Positions 37,373-48,568 of a DNA stretch of 64,000 bases are shown here, in pieces. Every line of letters begins with the position of its first letter. Within the stretch, counting starts at the first letter, position 1. The notes under the pieces were generated by a model that did not search any database, was not told where the DNA came from, and saw only the letters and a program-made list of their open reading frames with translations. Source of the stretch: Sipunculus nudus (lineage: Eukaryota; Annelida; Sipuncula; Golfingiida; Sipunculidae); assembly GCA_026874595.1 (NCBI GenBank), contig CM049306.1:82858142-82922141 (forward strand). Direction: 5' to 3'. The translations under genes were made by a program, and so were the position numbers.

Positions 37373-37953
37373 GATCTAAGGCCCAGTAAAGTAACACCCG
37401 TTGAACATATTTATACAGACTATACATGACACTATAAAAAAATATATACAGGTATAATATAAAAAAAGGTTTATGCTTGAAATCTTAAATGATTTTGGGG
37501 GAAATATAATAAATTTTACTCTTTTCTAAGTGTTTGGTTTAGGGAGCATGCTGTCCCACAAATTTTGACAAACCTCAGGCAATGGGCTGTTAGTCAGAAA
37601 TAAACACTTCACGACTTACCCTGACGACAAGCCGTGAGGCTTGAGGTGAGGGGCACACCGACCTTCTGTTTAGCCTTAGGTTTGACAAGTATGCATATCC
37701 AACTTCGTGTTCTTTACCCATAAAGCTGACATTATGCTTCCGTAATAATTAGCAGTTGTATTTACAATATGTGTCTATTGTTCCTTCATCATGAAGCCCG
37801 ATATTAAAAAGATCCCAATGAAGTACTCGTCAGCTGACAGCCAGCACCATGTGCGCTTGATTATTGACAGAGCCAAGCAGGGGCTTTCCCGGGATTGGCC
37901 AATGAGAAAATTCAGTAAATCTGGCCAATCAGAGAAGGCCTTTTATTCCCCAT

Positions 37954-37978
37954 CCACAGGCTCAATCGGAGCCTGTGG
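37954..37978. repeat. Subterminal hairpin at right end of insertion
   Basis: CCACAGGCTC, loop AATCG, then GAGCCTGTGG: a perfect 10-bp stem. It is followed 10 bases later by the end of CTAG (37985-37988) and then T. A GC-rich hairpin about 10-12 nt before a terminal CTRR, with T next, is the standard Helitron 3' end. Confidence 0.85.
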
Positions 37979-37987
37979 TAGAGGCTA

Positions 37988-38375
37988 GTTTCCTTGGAGA
38001 CTTTTCATGGGTCTCCCTGTGTGTCAAAAATGAAGATTCTAGGTCCAGTCTATACGATTTGTGCCCTGTTAACAGATGTTCCCATTTTTAAAGGTATCAA
38101 AAATAGAGAAAAAAAATTCGTTAAAAATTGAAAAATACAGGTGGCACCACCAGTCTGCAGGAACTGATGTAACATCTCGTGATCAATATGTATGCCAAAA
38201 ATTAAGAGGTTTCCAAGGAGATTTTTCATCGACCTCTCAGAATGTCAAGTTACAAGATTCTAAGTCCAGCGGTTACGATTTGTGCAAGGTTAACGGACAG
38301 ACAGACTAACGGACGACGGACAAAGAGTGATCGCTATAGCTCAGCATGAGTGAAAGTCAGTTGAGCTAAAAACGT
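37988..38375 (+). repeat. ~337-bp tandem array, right part and its 3' tail
   Basis: The unit resumes with TTTCCTTGGAGACTTTTCAT and repeats the landmarks TCAAAAATAGAGAAAAA at 38097, ACCACCAGTCTGCAG at 38147, then a shortened last unit (GGTTTCCAAGGAG at 38208). It ends in a GGACAGACAGAC/GGACGACGGAC tail and a hairpin (TAGCTCA at 38337-38343, TGAGCTA at 38362-38368) followed by AAAA. The hairpin plus GGAC-rich tail marks the probable 3' end of the element that carries the array. Confidence 0.8.
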
Positions 38376-39333
38376 GGACTTCAGTCCAACTCCATACTCG
38401 AGTTCTTCATCATTATATTGAAAGATGGTCAGTCACGAGATCATTTATCTATGGGAGAAACTAAAGGCAGTTTATTTTTTAAGCCAAAGTCACCATATGT
38501 GCACACCATTTTATTGCGTCAATTGTATCATTTAAAAAATAATAAATAGGTGCATTATTTAGGCCTCATCGGTATAGCCATAAGGATGTTTTTTTTCAAT
38601 GGGTTTTGATATGTGAAAAATATATATTCCATACTTTCTATAAAAGAAATATTATTATATATTAAGAAACAAATATTAACCAGTGAAACAAACTTGCGGA
38701 TTGAATCGAATAATTATGATGCACGTCTTAATATGACGTTATATAAAATCAAGTTTAAATACCTGTTTAATGTGCTACCACAATAATTATCCTTAATAAG
38801 CAAGGTACAAGTTTGTTCAATCTTGAAATTTGAGAACTTATTAAATGTTATAACATGCACTGCCCGAGTGATATAAACAGTCTAGCTTCTGTCTGCCCAG
38901 AGAACATAAATAATACATTTACAGCAAGTCATTCGTTACTGAAGCAGAAAACTGATATCTAAGACCTGGGAACAGACGTTGCCCATGGCTCGAAAAGTCT
39001 GACAAGATGCCGGCCAAGGACCATGTCTGACGTTTGATTGGTGCTCGTGAGAGTAGTGTTGTTGCTATCAGACGCGACGATAAATTCCTTTACGGAATTG
39101 ATATAAAACTTGGCTCATTATTTTAAAATGTCAGTTTTCCCATGTGAAATAATCGTCTGGATTTGACTTATCAGTTCTGAAGCATCAATGTCACGGCATC
39201 ATGTATATTTTATAGTTATATATATAAAATATATCTGAAACATGAATACACAGAAATGGCGGATCACTGCCGATGCCGATTCATGTTCCATTTGTATATT
39301 AAATAAAACAGCATAGCTATTAATACATCTCTC

Positions 39334-39337
<4 letters not shown>
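38376..39337. other. Non-coding stretch
   Basis: Short GGACTTCAGTCCAACTCC-like hexamer traces at 38377-38395, then AT-rich sequence with no recognised feature. Confidence 0.5.

Positions 39338-39401
<64 letters not shown>
39338..39401. repeat. Compound (TA)n(GA)n microsatellite
   Basis: TA run to 39370, then GA run to 39401. Confidence 0.97.
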
Positions 39402-39403
<2 letters not shown>

Positions 39404-39509
39404 GGGCTGGCTGTAAATGACCCAATTTGAAACCGGTGCCCCTTATTTTGAACAACCAGGCTACATCCCAACATATTACTCAAATTTAAATACGTTTCGC
39501 TCCTTTGGC

Positions 39510-39853
39510 TGCGTTTACTTGGCGAGCGAAATGTGTTTTTTTCGTTCTAGTTATTTTATCATTAACCATTTACTTGACGCGCGATATGTGTAAGAGACGC
39601 GGGAAAAAGGAATTCTCGGTAAAGAATTTGATCTGCATTCCGCGCGCGCTACCTGGTACCATTGGACCTGGTTGCCATATATTTGAACTAAGAGTACAGC
39701 TTTATTTTGCAGGTTTAGGCATATCGGATCCTACATCGCAGTGTTTTACCGCTTGTCAAGAAAAAAAAGCCATTCGATAGTTCTATCGCATTCTGCATAT
39801 CGCGTTCTGCTGCTGCAATCCTCATATCACATACCGCACGCCAAGTAAACGCA
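39510..39853. mobile_element. 344-bp MITE with GCGTTTACTTGGCG ends
   Basis: TGCGTTTACTTGGCG at 39510 is matched in inverted orientation by CGCCAAGTAAACGCA ending at 39853, and the inverted similarity extends about 26 bp (to ATGTG on the left and CACAT on the right). A diverged internal copy (TTTACTTGACGCGCGATATGTG-like) lies near 39569-39591. Target duplications were not resolved. Short frames running through it on opposite strands both contain AFTWRA because both read through the same inverted ends, showing they are not genes. Confidence 0.8.
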
Positions 39854-41021
39854 ACTTTATTATAGCCTCCTTCCTCTGAACGACAGAACTTCGACCTATT
39901 ATGGTCGAACTTCAGATAAACTATCACATTTTTATCTGACATTTTAATGGTGGATGGTGGGCCCTCCTTTTTCAGGATTCTCTTTGGGTGACTCGGGGCA
40001 TTAGTATGTTTTATTTTCAATAATCCACGCAATTATCCTGCAGCACAAAATAATATACCGCTGTTTTATTTCACAATGTTAAAAGAATGCTTTATGACAT
40101 ACCGGCAGAGAAACCATTGTTCAGACAATAGCTCATGATGTACTGTTACCCTGGATAACGATTTGATTGTGTTAACATCCTCATACCCACAACGGGCAAC
40201 ACGCAATAAAACATTTTATAGTCTTTTTGCAACCGGAAGTTCTCCATAACACCCCAAACGATACATGTCTAGATGGTCGACAGGGCCAAAAAAAAGTTTA
40301 TTGTACCATTTAATTTGACGGAGACTATAAAAAGAAGCTGAAACTGTTCCTGATACCGCAACATGGGAAGTCTTATATATATCGCATCTATTTCTGATAT
40401 TGAAGATACGCGTGGATGTATTCAGAATATCATATGTGAACCATATTGAATAACAGCCGAAATAGAGATTCAATGTGAGCTGTCTGCTGCATGTCTTTAT
40501 GCCCTGGAGTCAGTAAATTCAGTCGAACTAAAAACAGTTAAATGTTTCCTCCTCCCTTGTGCGACTGCCACATAACCTATTTATATATCACCGATATATA
40601 TCATCCAAGATTTTTTTACTTTTTTTAACAATGTCCGAAATAGATAAAACATTCTTCTTTTTTTATCGTGATTTCCTCGGACGAAGTGAATTAACGTTTT
40701 TCACCATCATCCGATCAAGAAGTTTCTTCTTTTTTTTCTTAGTCGAGTTTTCCTCGTACAAACACTCTCTTAAAACACTTTTTGTTGGTCTGAATGCGGG
40801 TCTGTCAAAATAATTCAGTTTTGACAGCTGTGAAATGCTATACGAGGTCGTACAACTTGATATGTGTATCTCACAGAGAATATTTAATGTAAATGTATAG
40901 TATCATTACCATTTGCAGTGTATTTAGCTGCAAAGTTTAGATGTCCTCTCCTATGACAACATCATCATCGTGATTATTATTTATTAAAATGATACTTCCA
41001 GTAAAAATGATCCAAGGGGTG
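39854..41021. other. Non-coding stretch
   Basis: No supported gene. T-rich runs near 40610-40740 produce low-complexity Phe-rich frames. Confidence 0.5.
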
Positions 41022-41290
41022 CTGGTCAATGTAATCATTCCTCCTGCTATTAAGAGAATACTATATTTATATCCTGAAAATCAAATTTATTATAATAATT
41101 ACAATTTTATATACTTTGGTTAACCATAAAATATATCTATATACTTGTTTAAAATTAAAATGTACCAGAACCATAATACCATATTTTTAAAACCTTATAA
41201 TTAATTATAATTATATATATATAATTATATATATATACAGAAAAAGTTGTCCCAACTTTGATTAGCCTCCCATGCCAGCGAGACAACCCC
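41022..41290. repeat. Dispersed repeat family 2, copy B
   Basis: Begins GGTCAATGTAATCATTCCTCC and follows the same motif order as 13793-14018, including AGAGAATA, an AT-rich middle, a TATA tract, and AACTTTGAT then CAGCGAGAC.ACCCC at the end. Same orientation as copy A, slightly longer through AT expansion. Confidence 0.65.
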
Positions 41291-41514
41291 ACCAAAATGA
41301 CACAACTGTTAGAATTAATTTAAAATATCAAAACTATACAAACAGTATATAGCACTCATGTTCCAAAGGTAATGGGCCTGTACATAGGAACTCCACGAAA
41401 GTCTTATAGCTGTCACTGGACCTGATCACCCGGATATCTGTGCCTTTTTACTGCTTGTACCTGGCCCCAGTTCCCATGGCATACTCGACCAGGGTCATAA
41501 GCATGTGGTTCTGA

Positions 41515-41725
41515 TAGAGAGGGTGAGTGGTTAAGTGGTTGGTCGTCAGAGTTCAATTCACATCGTTTCAATTGAACACATCTCTCCCGCCTTTCTGGCC
41601 CTGAATACCCCCTTTCATTCTAATGCCGTTATGTCATGATAAGGTCAGGGAAATGCTTTGAGCTCAGTGAGATGGTGCAAAGGAGTACTCGGCGGTACAA
41701 CGTGGCATCAAAGGTGGAAAATTAT
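41515..41725 (+). mobile_element. Candidate tRNA-derived SINE
   Basis: GAGTGGTTAAGTGGTTGG has a good A-box match (TGGTTAAGTGG), followed by AGTTCAATTCA, a decayed B box, with closer spacing than in a tRNA. About 100 bp later comes GAAATGCTTTGAGCTCAGTG and then GCAAAGGAGTACTC, resembling the GAAAGCGCT.TGAG tail shared by many SINE/LINE pairs. The three parts in the right order support a SINE, but each part is degenerate. Confidence 0.45.
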
Positions 41726-41784
41726 GGTAGGGTGTAATATCCGTTAGACAGTACATCATATTTGTTACTTAAATTTAAACTGCA

Positions 41785-41788
<4 letters not shown>

Positions 41789-41819
<31 letters not shown>
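41789..41819. repeat. (TA)n microsatellite
   Basis: 31 bp of TA. Confidence 0.97.
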
Positions 41820-41822
<3 letters not shown>

Positions 41823-42888
41823 ATTGACAAATGCAATTAAAGCGCATATATAGAAATATCAAATAGAAATATCAATTGTACAAGATGAATAGATAAAAAC
41901 AGCATATTTTATCAAATCTAATTAAATGTAGAATTATTAATAAACAATACATTAATTACTGCATTGCTTTATTTTGACTTTCATTGGGGTTGCTTTGGCA
42001 GACGAGATTTGGGACAAAGAACGTTGACTGTTTATTTATTTTGGACTTTGAAGCTTGAATGAATATTCCTGATTACTGGAGTTGCAACACTGCCGCAACA
42101 GGCGAGGAAAACTAAGATTCTTTGCACATTGTAGATCTTATCCTGCGTCTTCACAAAGCGTTTGACGTATAATCTTCTCCAGCTCTCTGGTGACCCGCTA
42201 TTGCTATTTGAAAAGTCTCCGCATGCGCCGTGGAAATCCCATAGAGGTAAATGTATCATCATACCCAGTGTTCCACATAAATGGCGCCTAATATATCAGC
42301 TTGGCAAACCTGCCCTGTCGTCAGCACTGTTTTATCTTGGTTTACAGTTAACCTACAATGCAAGAGCGTGTTTATATAGAATAAATTGGGGGTATCAGAA
42401 TTCAAAATATCATGTTGCCTGCCCTTCAGAAGCGAAGGGAGAAGGAGACTGCGATTGCTTGATGGAGACATTGCTTTAACACGGACTTTTTGAAACCGAT
42501 GTAAATGTTAATAGCGATGTTCATTATCTCTTATAACTATTTATAGTAAACTTTCAGTAATGGAACTATTGTTCCTACCTATAATCACGGATTTTGTATC
42601 ACATTGCATCTTCATCGCAATTTGATATGCTATTAACGTAATTAATAATAAGATCTAAATGAATTTAGGTGAGACATGCATGAAACTGAATCTCTCTACT
42701 TTGTATTTTAAAGGCAAACATTTTAAACTGATTATTTTATACCAATTCGATCTTTTTTTTTTTTTTCTCCATTGTGTTAATCTGTAAACTCTGATACTGA
42801 TAGAATGGTGGCAATAGAAATGATACAAAAGAAATTTTACTATCTGGCCGACATAAACAAAATCTATAGAACGATATATAGATTAATA
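41820..42888. other. Non-coding stretch
   Basis: Open frames of 70-105 codons overlap on both strands near 42030-42480 without domain features. A pure T run lies near 42751-42766. Confidence 0.45.
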
Positions 42889-42902
42889 ATATATATATAT
42901 AC

Positions 42903-42964
<62 letters not shown>
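42889..42964. repeat. (AT)n microsatellite
   Basis: 76 bp of AT with two ACAT interruptions. Confidence 0.97.
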
Positions 42965-42967
<3 letters not shown>

Positions 42968-43097
42968 CTTCTTAATAAACTTAATCGTCTTAAACATCAG
43001 GTCATGCTCCGAATGTAAGGAATACACTTCCCACTTACATCATTTAAAACCAATTTAAAACTTATCTCTAACGGCAAGCTTTTTGTCATTAATATGT

Positions 43098-46000
43098 ACT
43101 AGCTGCTCCCGTGGAAAATCCACGGCTCTGTCTGATGCATATTTATTAAATGTGCTGATAGGAAGTAAACGACGCATATTTTAATCCTAAGCCTTTTGCA
43201 GGAACTCTTGACATTAGTTTCACTTTTATGATATTAAGATTACTTCTGCTAGAATTCTCCAGGAACTTCCCAAATGTCAACATAGAAAGAAAAAGTATTC
43301 TATTCCAGAAAGCATTTAGCAAAGAAACCACTTCATTTGAAGATGTACTGGTATAATTTTTATGTTTCACCAACCCGAATGATAATTAAGTTTTAGGGCT
43401 TCTTTAAAAAAAACTTCATAAAACACATGACCTGATCGACCTGGTTATCATGGAAATGTTTTTGAATGTATAAAAATCAACATACCTGTAACTTATAAAA
43501 ATTTGTCAAACGGTGGTCACATTACTGGACTTAGTGCCAAGTGTTGACCAAACTGAAAAGCCCACGCATTGAAAGCGGACATGTGGTCTTTGGATTGAAA
43601 ACCTTTACTTCCTTTTGAAAGAGAAAATAATCCTTTAGAGGCGTTACAATGGATATGGGGGATCAGTTGGGATAATAGTGAACCCGCGTGACCGCGTATT
43701 GCAACGAAATGCCTTTTAAGCAGGACATGCGCTCTGGCCACGGTCTTAACAGGTCAGTGAAAATCCCCTAGGCGCCTCCTGAAAAAGCGTCACAGGCGTG
43801 GTTGACCTTGCAGCACAAAAGAAATAGGGGCACCTGATAGGGATATATTAAAATTATTAAATATTCAGCTTAATAGGGCATAATCCCGCAAAATAAAACA
43901 AACTTGTCCTAGAAGAGCACACCACCGATACGTCTGCCGAATTTGGTGAGTCAAATCGCAAAGGAAGCAGGTAAACCGTGGTCTAGAAAAAACTCAACTC
44001 CGTATTAATTATATAGACAAGCTGCACCCGTGGAAAATCCACGGCTCTGTCTGATGCATTTTTTTTGTAATGAGCTGATAAGAACAAAACGACGCATATT
44101 TTAATCCTAAGGTTTTTGCAGGAACTTTTGTCATGTGTTTCACTAATATGATATAAAGATTACTTCTGCTAGAATTCTCCATGCAGGAACACCTTCCCCC
44201 AAAATATCAACATATAAAGAACAATTATTCTATTCCAGAAATTACACAAAAAATAAATTTTAGAATGAGACGTGAAGCATATACTTGGTGTACGAATTTT
44301 TAAGTGAGAAGTTTTTTTCCCGATAAACAACATAAGTCCGCGACAGCTTGATTGCTTAGAAAATATCGTAGATATAACGATTGTATAAAGAAGCATTCTA
44401 CCGTGAAATTATATGTAAGATGCTTTGTATTAGTTGAAGCTCAGGTGACATCGTGAAACACGATGTTTATTCAGTGCAGTCAGTTGAGGGCCGGTAAAGT
44501 CCAAGGCATGTTAACAGACACATGCGTTTTTTCATACACATGCCTATGTCGTTAAAGTCACTTGTACGCGAAACGTATAGCTGCCAATGTGAAAAAGCTA
44601 GGCCCAGAAAAAATATTCCAACAGTATTAAATTTTTGGTTTAAGTATTGAAAATTGTCATGGAATAAGCAGGTCTGATGCAAAACTGACACCTCTCCCAG
44701 AAAAAGGAAAGCAGGTTAATATATTTCGATGAAAGCATTAAGCAAAGAAACCACTTCAGCCTTGGTTCGTTGCATTGCCATTGAGCAAATAAACGCAAAA
44801 TGTTTAGATTTTGCTGAAAATTTGTAGAGGGGTAGAGAAAACTGCATCCGTAATCGATTACATTTTGGAGTTAATAATATATTTTTCTCGAGTGCCATAA
44901 TCACAATTCCACAAAGGAATAATTATAAGAGGCTTTTCCTTTGTCCCCAAGTAGAAAACGCGCGCCAATTCGTATGCAGTTGTTCTGCCACTCGCCTGGT
45001 GTACCCGTGTTTCTCTACCATGATTATGTTTTACATGAAATGTGCATGTATGAATGAACTACTGATTAGTATATTCTGTGCTCCCTATTAAGGATTAAGT
45101 GGACATGTGTTCCGCGCTTGAATTAAATATCTTTACTACCTTTTGACAGAGTAAAATTCCTCAACAGGCGATATAATGGAAATGGGGGTCAGTGGGGATT
45201 ACAGGTCGCCTCCTGAAAAAGCGTGACAGGCGATAAATGATTTGCTGAACATTTGTAGAGGGTTAGGGTAAAGACATATCAATAATCCATTTCATTTTGG
45301 AGATAATAAGAATCACCACAATATATATTTTCTTATAAACAATTATGCCTTTGTTCCCGTGTAGCAGCCACCCATTCGTATTTATTTGTTCTGCCACTCG
45401 CAAGGTGAACTCGTGTTACTGAAGCATGACCGTGTTCACACATGAAACGAATACACGTGAACACATGACTAATATTAAAGGAGATTCTGGTGGAGGTCTG
45501 TACGCTCTGACCACAGATTTTTGGTGTTATCAATTAAAGATGTGCTGGTGATATTTTTTCATGTTTCACCGTCCAAACAGAAAACGGATTTTGACAAAAA
45601 AATATGCCCCCCACACAAACAAAACCCGAATGATAATTAAGCTGTGGGGCTTCTTTTTGAAAAAAAAACACTTCACAAAACACCTGACTTGGCCGAACTT
45701 TTGAAACCATGGTTATCATGGTAAGATATTTTGGAATGTATAAAAATCAACATACCATTAACCCATCCAAAAATTTGTCAAACGGTGGTTTATTAATGGA
45801 CTTAGTGCCCAGGGTTGACCAAACTGAAAAGCCCTCGCATTGAAAGCGGAGTCAAGTGGTCTTTGGATTAAAAACCTTTACTTGCTTTTGAAAGAGAAAA
45901 TTACTTTAGAGGCATTACAATGGATATGGGGGATCAATGGGGATTTAAGCGGACCCGCGTGACCGCGTATTGCACGGAAATGTCTTTTGGGCAGGACATG

Positions 46001-46283
46001 CGCTCTGGCCATGGTCTTAACAGGCCAATGAAAATCCCCAGGCGCCTCCCGAAAAGCGTCAAAGGCTCGGAGGACCTAGCAGCACAAAGAAATAGGGGCA
46101 CCTAATGGGAAAATATTAAAATTATTAATTATTCAGCTTAATAGGTTATAATCCCGAAAAATAAAACAAACTTGTACTAGAAGAGCGCACTACCAATACG
46201 TCTGCCGAATTTTAAGAGTCAAATCAGAACGGAAGCAGGTAAACCGTGGTCTAGAAAAAACCCAACTCCGTATTAATTATATT
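43098..46283 (+). repeat. Complex array of ~919-bp units
   Basis: AGCTG(C)(T/A)CCCGTGGAAAATCC begins units at 43101 and 44020, 919 bp apart, and each runs toward CTCCGTATTAATTATAT, the end motif before 44015 and again before 46285. Unit 1 (43101-44019) looks complete. Unit 2 (from 44020) is interrupted by unique sequence and by a second repeat. Unit 3 (45533-46283) lacks its first ~240 bp but matches unit 1 closely from TTTCACC through CATTGAAAGCGGA, GGACATGCGCTCTGGCCA and CGTGGTCTAGAAAAAAC. Each full start carries a CCGTGGA-AAA-TCCACGG hairpin. Short frames in it are not conserved as proteins between units. The repeat class is unknown. Confidence 0.85.
44808..45490 (+). repeat. Nested ~430-bp direct repeat inside unit 2
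   Basis: ATTTTGCTGAAAATTTGTAG at 44809 and ATTTGCTGAACATTTGTAG at 45238 start two copies that share CATTTTGGAG.TAATAA, CTTTGT.CCC.GTAG, ATTCGTAT, TTGTTCTGCCACTCGC and ACTAATAT/GATTAGTAT-type blocks. Between them is a remnant (45091-45235) of the main unit (CCTTTTGACAGAGTAAAATT, GGAAATGGGGGTCAGTGGGG, CGCCTCCTGAAAAAGCGT). The two repeats therefore interleave. Confidence 0.75.
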
Positions 46284-46920
46284 GATTATTTTTTTGTAAG
46301 TGGATTACAATTGATAAATTTGTGATAGTAGTTTAGTAGTTATATATTTGTGTGTGTGTGTCAATTCAGTACATTCCAAGAACCAACTCTCTCCGTCTCC
46401 AAGTTTACCCAACCTAGATTTACTAAAATTCCAAGGATATTTACAGAGCAACCTTTCTCCGTATGCAGCAAGGTGCCTGAAGCTCATTCGTTTTAAGCAG
46501 CAATAGGTTGAACGTCTGCTGGAAGTTGTCGCGTAAATTACACGACCTTTACGACACAATTCAACGAGGTGAGACAACAGCTTTGTTTGTATCTCGGGAT
46601 CTTCAGCCACAGTTAATCTTGTCTGTTTGGCGTCTTTCATTATCTTCTAATTTCCTTTCTGAAGGTCGATTTTTCCGCAAATCGTATCTTTTCCTTTGTT
46701 TATTGCTAGATCTATTACTTGAAACCATAGAGCTCTACCTCAAGTTAAATTGTGGCACGTTCTTAATTTGTTTCCTGTGGAAGGTGAATCTAGCGACAGG
46801 TTTTACTGCTTTCTTTAATGGGACACAATGCCTCTGCCAACGAGGAAGATTTAAACCAGGACGTATCAGTAGGGAAAAAATAAATAATGAACAAGGATGA
46901 AAGAGGAAACATGCTGTAAG
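46284..46920. other. Region open on both strands, coding status unclear
   Basis: The minus strand is open for 111 codons from an ATG at 46638-46640 to 46305, and the plus strand for 130 codons across 46508-46900 without a good ATG. The minus frame begins KDAKQTRLTVAEDPEIQTK and has ordinary amino-acid variety but ends in a His/Thr run from a GT repeat. The plus frame is Leu/Phe-rich. Neither has a recognised domain. The mutual overlap means at most one is real; the minus frame is the better candidate, but only weakly. Confidence 0.25.
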
Positions 46921-47958
46921 TACTTATAATACACATGCTTTTTGGCTTTGTAGATTCTTCAAATTATAAAACTTCCTCCAGTTAGCGAGAAGTATAATGG
47001 TTTAACCTTGACTGTTAGAAATGATTGTGTGCAACTTAAAGAACAACAGTTCTGAACATATTGTGGTAAAATTTGTGGGAATATTAGGATAACACAGATG
47101 GAATAATTGTTGAAATTTTGGAAGTAATCTGAATAAAAAATGTTAAATTCAAAGGATACCATTGTTACACAAGGTTATTATAATATAAAAGAGCTATTCA
47201 TCGGTATCAGGGGCGGCTTTGTGCTGTAAGTCAATTAGACGTGTTTATTGAACCTTGACAGCTGTGTAATCCTACATAGCAACCTTCAATGAGGATCATC
47301 TTGGCGAGTACTGTGGCCTCCAAATTTTTTTTTTTAAACTTTTTAAATAGTTAAAGAAAATATGAATATACGCCGATCGGCTGGTAGGTATATTATGTTA
47401 TCTGTTGATTGCTTCGTTAATCTGTTGAAACGCGTAAAAGACTGCCAGCATATGCTCACGTACTTGATATACCAGCTGCATAGTCTGCATAGCCGTGCTG
47501 CCTCAGCTGCTGTATTCAGAACCAGTTTGCTCAGGCCAGTTTTATCAGTCTACGGCCTTTTAGCATGAATTGTTTATGATTATCCTCCAGGTAGGGCAAG
47601 TGTAATCAACCAAAAGTGATAGCATACCTCATTCAGAATAAAGATCTGCTGCTGGTAAAGGAGAAAACCTGATGAATGGAGCATGTGGAAGTATTTTAAC
47701 AGAGGTTCTGACGTGAGCGGCGTCTGTAACATACCGTTTACATGTGGCTTGTTACTGGCATCCTGCTCCAGTAAGAAATAGGAACGCCGTAAAATGGTCA
47801 TCAAAGCATAAACATTTATTACATGTTTCAAACAACCTAAAAGAAGGCAAGTTTTAGATATATTACAATACAGCTGAATCAAAGGTAAAAGGTATGTATT
47901 TATGAAGTATTACATGTTGTGATGCTGCTTCTAACTGCTAAATGTCTATGGAATAATT

Positions 47959-47962
<4 letters not shown>

Positions 47963-47993
<31 letters not shown>
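47963..47993. repeat. (TA)n microsatellite
   Basis: 31 bp of TA. Confidence 0.97.
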
Positions 47994-47998
<5 letters not shown>

Positions 47999-48518
47999 CA
48001 ATTACTTTAACTGAAAAGAATGTAAGTTTCACTCAATGTTGTTTTGTTTTCATTTTACAGTTATTATAAAAAAAGGTTTGTTTTATGTTCGTTAATATAT
48101 TTCTTTAGAACCGGAAGTAAATGTGCAAAATGTATGACCTCAGAAAAACAAGGTTGTTAGTGAAAATAAGAAGCGGGACTGGGCTTGGATCGGATTGGTA
48201 AGCGGTTAGACCTAATCATCCAAAGGACGATGTCAAATGGTTATGAGCGCACTTTCAGATGTGTTCTGTAAATACTTCTTACTGAGCCATCATCCTTCCA
48301 GGAGCATTAAGTCCACCAACGATCATTCGACAAATTCGCCAAGTCGCATGATGGTGTGTCCTGCATACTTTCCTATAACGTAATGTGATTATGCATTATT
48401 AACAAATTTTACATTCCCCAACAAACCACATTGTTAAATCAAACCACTAATTGTACTTTTAAAATCCATTTTCGTAATCGTATGACGCAGGAGATAAGCT
48501 GAAATCCAGACTTACTTA

Positions 48519-48521
<3 letters not shown>

Positions 48522-48565
<44 letters not shown>
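48522..48565. repeat. (AT)n microsatellite
   Basis: 44 bp of AT. Confidence 0.97.

Positions 48566-48568
<3 letters not shown>

Larger units (their letters stand above)
32610..37987. mobile_element. 5,378-bp insertion splitting the tandem array
   Basis: GTTTCCTTG is present on both sides (32601-32609 and 37988-37996), and joining the outer flanks restores the array unit (TTTCAGGTTTCC...GGAGACTTTTCATGGG), so everything between arrived as an insertion. The ends form an imperfect inverted repeat (TAGTCTCTTACACAG versus TAGCCTCTACCACAG). A 9-bp duplication with short inverted ends points to a cut-and-paste DNA transposon of the Merlin/MULE/hAT-like size class. However, the right end also resembles a Helitron 3' end (see hairpin at 37954-37978). 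No transposase or Rep/helicase frame was found in 5.4 kb; the inside is AT-rich non-coding DNA with a GACTTG element and an (AT)n tract, so the element is non-autonomous. Confidence 0.75.

Noticed and set aside
39505-40032. Frames of 91 and 105 codons on opposite strands
   Set aside because: Both run through the inverted ends of a MITE and share AFTWRA for that reason.
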